A stretch of DNA of 64,000 nt from Pseudomonas mosselii (GTDB lineage Bacteria > Pseudomonadota > Gammaproteobacteria > Pseudomonadales > Pseudomonadaceae). Under the pieces are notes generated by a model. It saw only the letters and a program-made list of their open reading frames with translations, was not told the DNA's origin and did not search any database. Where the stretch lies: positions 5,611,501 through 5,675,500 of the forward strand of contig NZ_CP081966.1 of NCBI RefSeq assembly GCF_019823065.1, given 5' to 3'. Both the position numbers and the translations under genes were made by a program. Shown here in pieces: positions 59,012 through 64,000 of this stretch (position 1 is the first letter of the stretch; every line of letters starts with the position of its first letter).

Positions 59012-59231
59012 TACATGACGTCGGGAAGAAAGGTCCCTGACCCGCAGGCCAGAGCGCGCGGATTATGGCAGAGGGCCGTCACCCCCACAATTCGATTGCA
59101 TCGCCGATTGCAAGATGGCTCGCACCGAACAAGTGCAACAAAATGCGACGAACGATAGGCCCATGCAATTTGCTCCCCCTGCCCCGCTCTGCTAGTGTCG
59201 CGCCGTTCTGAATGCCACCGAGACAGTCGCC

Positions 59232-59474
59232 ATGGCCCGCAAAAAAACCTCCATCGATTTCGAACAATCCCTCGCCGACCTGCAAGCCCTGGTCGAACGC
59301 CTGGAGAACGGCGAACTGTCGCTGGAAGAGTCGCTGGCCGCCTTCGAGCAGGGCATCGCCCTGACCCGCGATTGCCAGGGCGCCCTGGCCCAGGCCGAGC
59401 AGAAAGTGCAGATCTTGTTGGAGCGTGACGGCGAACTGGCTGCCCAGCCGTTCGACGCGGAGCCCGAGGCATGA
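59232..59474 (+). CDS. xseB: Exodeoxyribonuclease VII small subunit
   Basis: An 80-residue protein with the XseB pattern '[44 protein letters not shown]'. It pairs with XseA to degrade single-stranded DNA. It overlaps ispA by four bases, the xseB-ispA-dxs order found in many gammaproteobacteria. The 220 bp upstream hold its promoter and the divergent MBOAT promoter. Confidence 0.95.
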   Translation: MARKKTSIDFEQSLADLQALVERLENGELSLEESLAAFEQGIALTRDCQGALAQAEQKVQILLERDGELAAQPFDAEPEA

Positions 59475-60358
59475 TCGCCCAGTACCAGCAGAGCGCCCAG
59501 GCACGGGTCGACGCCGCCCTCGAACCGCTGTTCCAGGCACCGTCGAAGGAACTCGAACGCCTCTATGCCGCCATGCGCTACAGCGTGATGAACGGCGGCA
59601 AGCGCGTGCGCCCGCTGCTGGCCTATGCCGCCTGCGAAGCCTTCGGTGTGCCTGCCGAGCATGCCAACGGCGCGGCCTGCGCGGTGGAACTGATCCACGC
59701 CTACTCGCTGGTGCATGACGACTTGCCGGCGATGGACGACGACGACCTGCGTCGCGGCCAGCCCACCACCCACAAGGCGTTCGATGAAGCCTGTGCGATC
59801 CTCGCCGGCGACGGGCTGCAGAGCCTGGCCTTCAGTGCCCTGCTCGACCCTCGCCTGAGCCCGCAGGCCGACGCCATCCGCCTGCAGATGGTCCAGGCCC
59901 TGGCCAAAGCCGCCGGCCCCGCCGGCATGGTCGGCGGCCAGGCCATCGACCTCGGCTCGGTGGGCGTCAAGCTGGACCAGCAAGCCCTGGAGTACATGCA
60001 CCGGCACAAGACCGGCGCGCTGATCGAAGCCAGCGTTCGCCTTGGCGCCCTGGCCAGCGCCCGCGCCGATCAGGCCCAGCTTGATGCCCTGCAGACTTAT
60101 GCACAGGCCATCGGCCTGGCGTTCCAGGTGCAGGACGACATTCTTGACGTGGAGAGCGACACCGCCACCCTGGGCAAGCGCCAGGGCGCCGACATCGCCC
60201 GCGACAAGCCGACCTACCCGGCGCTGCTCGGGCTGGAAGCGGCCAAGGCCTATGCCCTGGAGCTGCGCGACCAGGCGCTGGCCGCGTTGGCAGGTTTCGG
60301 CGACAACGCTGAGCCGTTGCGAGCGCTCGCCCGCTATATTGTCGAGCGCCGCCACTAA
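59471..60358 (+). CDS. ispA: Farnesyl diphosphate synthase (geranyltranstransferase)
   Basis: A 295-residue trans-isoprenyl diphosphate synthase. Both Asp-rich motifs are present: '[17 protein letters not shown]' (FARM, with the two-residue insert of bacterial FPP synthases) and '[13 protein letters not shown]' (SARM). It condenses IPP with DMAPP and GPP to give FPP for quinones and undecaprenyl lipids. Confidence 0.96.
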   Translation: MIAQYQQSAQARVDAALEPLFQAPSKELERLYAAMRYSVMNGGKRVRPLLAYAACEAFGVPAEHANGAACAVELIHAYSLVHDDLPAMDDDDLRRGQPTTHKAFDEACAILAGDGLQSLAFSALLDPRLSPQADAIRLQMVQALAKAAGPAGMVGGQAIDLGSVGVKLDQQALEYMHRHKTGALIEASVRLGALASARADQAQLDALQTYAQAIGLAFQVQDDILDVESDTATLGKRQGADIARDKPTYPALLGLEAAKAYALELRDQALAALAGFGDNAEPLRALARYIVERRH

Positions 60359-60373
60359 GGCCTGACACATCCC

Positions 60374-60492
60374 CCTGTAGGAGCGGCCTTGTGTCGCGAA
60401 AGGGCTGCAAAGCAGCCCCAGATTCAGCATCAATGCAGAAATTGCCGGGGCCGCTGTGCGGCCCTATCGCGACACAAGGCCGCTGCTACAGG
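60374..60492. repeat. Paired REP elements (BIME-like) between ispA and dxs
   Basis: CCTGTAGGAGCGGCCTTGTG then TCGCGA at 60374-60399 is mirrored by its near-perfect reverse complement at 60467-60492. Two small hairpins lie inside (GGGCTGC/GCAGCCC and GGGCCGC/GCGGCCC). The head-to-tail pair is typical of REP doublets. The 100 bases after it contain the dxs promoter, with a TACAAT -10-like hexamer at 60546. Confidence 0.85.
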
Positions 60493-60593
60493 ATATCTGC
60501 CGCACCGGTGGCCCTCATACACCCGTCCGAATGGGCAGCTTTTCCTACAATGGGGTAAACTGCCGCGTCTTCACACCTATAACGACACGCCTG

Positions 60594-62489
60594 ATGCCCA
60601 CGACGTTTCAAGAGATCCCCCGCGAACGCCCGGTCACGCCATTGCTGGACCGCGCCGATACGCCCGCCGGCCTGCGCCGGCTGGCCGAAGCCGACCTGGA
60701 GACCCTGGCCGACGAGCTGCGCCAGGAGCTGCTCTACACCGTCGGTCAGACCGGTGGGCATTTTGGCGCGGGCCTGGGCGTCATCGAGCTGACGATCGCC
60801 CTGCACTACGTCTTCGACACACCGGATGACCGGCTGGTGTGGGACGTCGGCCACCAGGCCTACCCGCACAAGATCCTCACCGGTCGCCGTGAGCGCATGC
60901 TCAGCCTGCGCCAGAAGGACGGCATCGCCGCCTTCCCGCGCCGCAGCGAGAGCGAATACGACACCTTCGGCGTCGGTCATTCCAGCACCTCGATCAGCGC
61001 CGCCCTGGGCATGGCCATCGCCGCCCGCCTGCAGAACGACCCACGCAAGTCGATCGCCGTGATCGGCGACGGCGCACTGACCGCCGGCATGGCCTTCGAG
61101 GCGCTGAACCACGCCCAGGAAGTGGATGCCGACATGCTGGTCATCCTCAACGACAACGACATGTCGATCTCGCGCAATGTCGGCGGCCTGTCCAACTACC
61201 TGGCCAAGATCCTCTCCAGCCGCACCTATGCCAGCATGCGCGAAGGCAGCAAGAAAGTGCTGTCGCGCCTACCCGGGGCCTGGGAGATCGCCCGCCGCAC
61301 CGAAGAGTACGCCAAGGGCATGCTGGTGCCCGGCACCCTGTTCGAGGAACTGGGCTGGAACTACATCGGCCCGATCGACGGCCACGACCTGCCGACCCTG
61401 ATCGCCACCCTGCGCAACATGCGCGACCTCAAGGGTCCGCAATTCCTGCATGTGGTCACCAAGAAGGGCAAGGGCTTCGCCCCGGCCGAGGTCGACCCGA
61501 TCGGCTACCACGCGATCACCAAGCTGGAGCCGGCCGACAAGCCGGTGGCGCCGAAGAAGGCCAGCGGGCCGAAGTATTCCGCCGTGTTCGGCCAATGGCT
61601 GTGCGACATGGCCGCCGCCGACAACCGCCTGGTGGGCATCACCCCGGCGATGAAGGAAGGCTCGGACCTGGTCGACTTCAGCGAACGCTACCCCGAGCGC
61701 TACTTCGACGTCGCCATCGCCGAACAGCACGCGGTGACCTTTGCCGCAGGCATGGCCTGCGAAGGCGCCAAGCCGGTGGTGGCGATCTACTCCACCTTCC
61801 TGCAGCGCGCCTACGACCAACTGATTCACGATGTGGCGGTGCAGGACCTCGATGTGCTGTTCGCCATCGACCGCGCCGGCCTGGTCGGCGAGGACGGCCC
61901 GACTCACGCCGGCGCTTACGACCTCTCCTACTTGCGCTGCATCCCCGGCATGCTGGTGATGACCCCCAGCGACGAGAACGAGCTGCGCAAGATGCTCAGC
62001 ACCGGCCACCACTACAAGGGCCCGGCCGCCGTGCGCTACCCGCGCGGCACCGGCCCGAATGCACCGATCAGCGGCGACCTCGAGCCGCTGGAGATCGGCA
62101 AGGGCGTGGTCCGTCGCCAGGGCGGCAAGGTCGCCCTGCTGGTGTTCGGCGTGCAACTGGCCGAGGCCCTGCAGGTGGCCGAGCAGATCGACGCCACCGT
62201 GGTCGACATGCGTTTCGTCAAACCGCTGGACGAGGCCCTGGTACTGGAGATGGCCGCCAGCCATGAGCTGCTGGTGACCATCGAGGAGAACGCCATCATG
62301 GGTGGCGCCGGCGCTGCCGTCGGCGAGTTCCTGGCCCGCGAGGGCGTGGTCAAGCCGCTGCTGCACCTGGGCCTGCCGGACATCTATGTCGAACATGCCA
62401 AGCCTGCGCAGATGCTGGCTGAATGTGGGTTGGATGTGGCTGGTATACAGGCGGCCGTCACTGCCCGCATGACCAAGCTCGGCCTGTAA
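60594..62489 (+). CDS. dxs: 1-deoxy-D-xylulose-5-phosphate synthase
   Basis: A 631-residue thiamine diphosphate enzyme that joins pyruvate and glyceraldehyde 3-phosphate, the entry step of the MEP isoprenoid pathway. The TPP motif '[19 protein letters not shown] ... [12 protein letters not shown]' and the catalytic Glu in [13 protein letters not shown] are present, with transketolase C-terminal domain. ATG 60594 gives the standard Pseudomonas length; the earlier in-frame ATG would begin inside a REP. Confidence 0.96.
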   Translation: MPTTFQEIPRERPVTPLLDRADTPAGLRRLAEADLETLADELRQELLYTVGQTGGHFGAGLGVIELTIALHYVFDTPDDRLVWDVGHQAYPHKILTGRRERMLSLRQKDGIAAFPRRSESEYDTFGVGHSSTSISAALGMAIAARLQNDPRKSIAVIGDGALTAGMAFEALNHAQEVDADMLVILNDNDMSISRNVGGLSNYLAKILSSRTYASMREGSKKVLSRLPGAWEIARRTEEYAKGMLVPGTLFEELGWNYIGPIDGHDLPTLIATLRNMRDLKGPQFLHVVTKKGKGFAPAEVDPIGYHAITKLEPADKPVAPKKASGPKYSAVFGQWLCDMAAADNRLVGITPAMKEGSDLVDFSERYPERYFDVAIAEQHAVTFAAGMACEGAKPVVAIYSTFLQRAYDQLIHDVAVQDLDVLFAIDRAGLVGEDGPTHAGAYDLSYLRCIPGMLVMTPSDENELRKMLSTGHHYKGPAAVRYPRGTGPNAPISGDLEPLEIGKGVVRRQGGKVALLVFGVQLAEALQVAEQIDATVVDMRFVKPLDEALVLEMAASHELLVTIEENAIMGGAGAAVGEFLAREGVVKPLLHLGLPDIYVEHAKPAQMLAECGLDVAGIQAAVTARMTKLGL

Positions 62490-62494
62490 AAACC

Positions 62495-62562
62495 GATCGC
62501 GGGGCAAGCCCGCTCTCACGAGGCCTGTCTGGTCGTCGTGGGAGCGGGTTTGTCCCGCGATC
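62495..62562. repeat. Paired REP elements between dxs and btuB
   Basis: GATCGCGGGGCAAGCCCGCT at 62495 and its near-mirror ending CCCGCGATC at 62562 form a long imperfect inverted repeat (27-base arms, three mismatches, 14-base centre). It fills nearly the whole gap and lies just before the btuB-like start. Confidence 0.85.
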
Positions 62563-62577
62563 GCAATGGAACTGCCC

Positions 62578-64000
62578 ATGAAGATCCGCGCCTTCTTCCT
62601 GCTCTGCCTCCCCGCCAGCGCCCTGGCCGCCGAACCCTCCCGCGATGACGCCCTGAAGCTTCCCGACGTGCTGATCAGCGCCAGCCGCCAGGTCGAGTCA
62701 CGCACCGCCACCAGCGCCGCCAACACAGTGTTCACCCGTGCCGATATCGACCGCCTGCAGCCGAGCGGTGTCACCGACCTGCTCGCCCGTGTCCCCGGCG
62801 TGCAGGTTGCGCCCACCGGCGGTCGCGGCAGCCTGCCCGGGATCTTCATCCGCGGCACCAAGGCTGCCCAGACCCTGGTGCTGGTCGACGGCGTGCGCAT
62901 CGCCAATGCCACCTCTGGCGACAGTGGCCTGCAGTTTCTCGACGTCGACCAGATCGAACGTGTGGAAGTGCTGCGCGGCTCGCGTTCGGCGGTCTACGGC
63001 AGCGACGCCATTGGTGGGGTAATCCAGATCTTCACCCGTCGTGGCGGCGCCCCGGGCCTGCAACCGCGCCTGCGCCTGGCCGCTGGCAGCAATCAGACCT
63101 GGCAACGCAGCCTGGGGCTATCGGGTGGCGACGACACGACCCGCTTCAACCTCGGCGCCAGCCTGGACGAGACCGCCGGCATCGATTCGACCGGGCCGTC
63201 GCATGCCAGCGATGGCGACCATGACGCCTATCGCAATCGCTCGCTCAACCTGAGCCTTAGCCATACCTTCAACGAGCGTTTCGAGGCGGGCTTGAATCTG
63301 CTCGACAGCCGTGGGCGCAGTGAATACGACAATCCGTATGGACGGCTGGATGAGGTCACCTGGCTGAGTTATCCACAGCAACCCTATACCGACTTCAGTG
63401 TCAGCAGTCTTGGCTCCTGGTTCGACGCCCAGCTCAACGACACCTGGCACTCCAGGCTGGAACTGGGCCACAGCGAAAACCGCGACGACAAACGCGACAA
63501 GCTCAGCGACCAGCGCTTCATCTACAACACCTACCGTGATCAGGTCACCTGGCAGAACGAGTTTGCCCTGGACGAGCGCAACCAGCTGATGCTGGGTGGC
63601 GACTGGTATCAGGACCGCTTCCACGGCACGGCGAACTTCAGCGAGGACAGCCGCTGGAACCGCGCCGCTTTCGCCCAGTACCGTTTCGCGGGGGAACGCT
63701 TCTCGAGCGAGCTCGGCGTGCGTCATGACCGCAACCAGCAGTACGGCGAGCAGAACACCTGGAATGCCAGCCTCACCGTCCCCTTAAATCCACGCAACGA
63801 TGTGCTGGTGTCCTACAGCGAGGGATTCCGTGCGCCGACCTTCAACGACCTGTATGACGTACAGTACGGCAACCCGGACCTGCGTCCCGAGCACTCGAAA
63901 AGCTACGAGCTGCAATGGCGCAGCCAACTGGCCAGCCATACCCGACTGGAGGCCTCGCTGTATCGCACCGACCTGCGCGACGCGATCAACTACGACCCCG
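62578..64000 (+). CDS. btuB: BtuB-like TonB-dependent cobalamin receptor (3' end beyond window)
   Basis: The frame is open from ATG 62578 to the window edge (474 residues visible). It has a signal peptide (MKIRAFFLLCLPASALA-AEP), a TonB-box-like segment (LPDVLISASRQVESRT), a plug with 'VPGVQVAPTGGRGSLPGIFIRGTKAAQTLVLVDGVRI' and 'VEVLRGSRSAVYGSDAIGGVIQIFTR', and the barrel start including 'SYSEGFRAPTFNDLYDVQYGNPDLRPEHS'. The short plug and these motifs are those of BtuB, which imports vitamin B12. No cobalamin riboswitch precedes it; only REP DNA separates it from dxs. Confidence 0.85.
   Translation, partial: MKIRAFFLLCLPASALAAEPSRDDALKLPDVLISASRQVESRTATSAANTVFTRADIDRLQPSGVTDLLARVPGVQVAPTGGRGSLPGIFIRGTKAAQTLVLVDGVRIANATSGDSGLQFLDVDQIERVEVLRGSRSAVYGSDAIGGVIQIFTRRGGAPGLQPRLRLAAGSNQTWQRSLGLSGGDDTTRFNLGASLDETAGIDSTGPSHASDGDHDAYRNRSLNLSLSHTFNERFEAGLNLLDSRGRSEYDNPYGRLDEVTWLSYPQQPYTDFSVSSLGSWFDAQLNDTWHSRLELGHSENRDDKRDKLSDQRFIYNTYRDQVTWQNEFALDERNQLMLGGDWYQDRFHGTANFSEDSRWNRAAFAQYRFAGERFSSELGVRHDRNQQYGEQNTWNASLTVPLNPRNDVLVSYSEGFRAPTFNDLYDVQYGNPDLRPEHSKSYELQWRSQLASHTRLEASLYRTDLRDAINYDP

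Noticed and set aside
57494..59158. A 554-codon open frame on the plus strand
   Set aside because: Antisense to the MBOAT gene; the product is dominated by Gln/His/Arg and has no membrane segments or domain.
61269..62912. A 547-codon open frame on the minus strand
   Set aside because: Antisense to dxs and the start of btuB, both well supported.

Overview
The window is high-GC DNA from a fluorescent Pseudomonas, most likely of the P. putida group. The evidence is the host gene set (eutC, GNAT, dedA, mtfA, ppa on the left; ribB, xseB, ispA, dxs, btuB on the right), the GTGGGAGCGG/CGCGA-type REP palindromes, a pfeRSAE enterobactin locus and an rtcR/slipin/rtcB RNA-repair locus. From memory, the left and right host blocks lie close together in P. 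putida genomes, so the material between them looks like accessory DNA loaded into one region.

Region 1 (1-16240) is the right half of a transposable, BcepMu-like prophage: Mu-type head genes (protease/scaffold tail, capsid, DUF2190, gp36, gp37), sheath and tube, then a P2-type tail module (U, X, D, V, W, J, I, fibre, fibre assembly). Three accessory genes interrupt it at structural-module joints (5240-5818 +, 6312-6572 -, 11908-12579 -). Two of these inserts are each bounded on the right by an identical 22-bp sequence (5852 and 12632), a candidate late promoter or operator. The tail chaperone has a classic out-of-frame extension. The phage appears to end about 14 bp upstream of the eutC start codon, with no eutB visible.

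Region 2 (16.2-21.1 kb) is host core: eutC, a GNAT acetyltransferase, a DedA membrane protein, an MtfA-type peptidase, inorganic pyrophosphatase, and an S24-type repressor that has lost both self-cleavage residues.

Region 3 (21.1-37.9 kb) is the most novel part: fifteen genes, all on the minus strand, that I read as an uncharacterised biosynthesis-and-export cluster. It runs from a ThiF/MoeB-type E1 enzyme, a tryptophanase-like PLP beta-eliminating lyase, a LolA-like periplasmic protein and an outer-membrane barrel, through a heme-oxygenase-like di-iron protein, a PP-loop ATPase, a dienelactone-hydrolase-like protein, two transporters (BASS and CPA2), a FeeM-like N-acyl amino acid synthase and a JmjC/cupin-8 protein, to a MAPEG protein, an MMPL/RND transporter, a GST and a TetR regulator. 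The promoter region (37820-37890) has two tandem -35/-10 pairs, each with a near-perfect dyad between the elements, fitting control by the TetR at the far end. The chemistry suggests a modified, possibly sulfur- or nitrogen-functionalised, N-acyl amino acid exported across both membranes.

Region 4 (38.5-48.5 kb) is iron uptake: a HasR-like heme receptor with a FecI/FecR surface-signalling pair, then pfeR-pfeS-pfeA-pfeE for enterobactin sensing, uptake and hydrolysis.

Region 5 (48.5-54.3 kb) is an RNA-repair operon, slipin-rtcB-rlaP, divergent from rtcR. It has a sigma-54 promoter and an approximately 410-nt GC-rich leader that contains a hairpin shaped like a tRNA anticodon arm. The slipin carries a tandem 135-residue duplication.

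Region 6 (54.3-64 kb) has an FMN riboswitch with ribB, a three-gene MBOAT/SGNH O-acylation set, the isoprenoid-linked operon xseB-ispA and dxs, and the 5' part of btuB running off the window.
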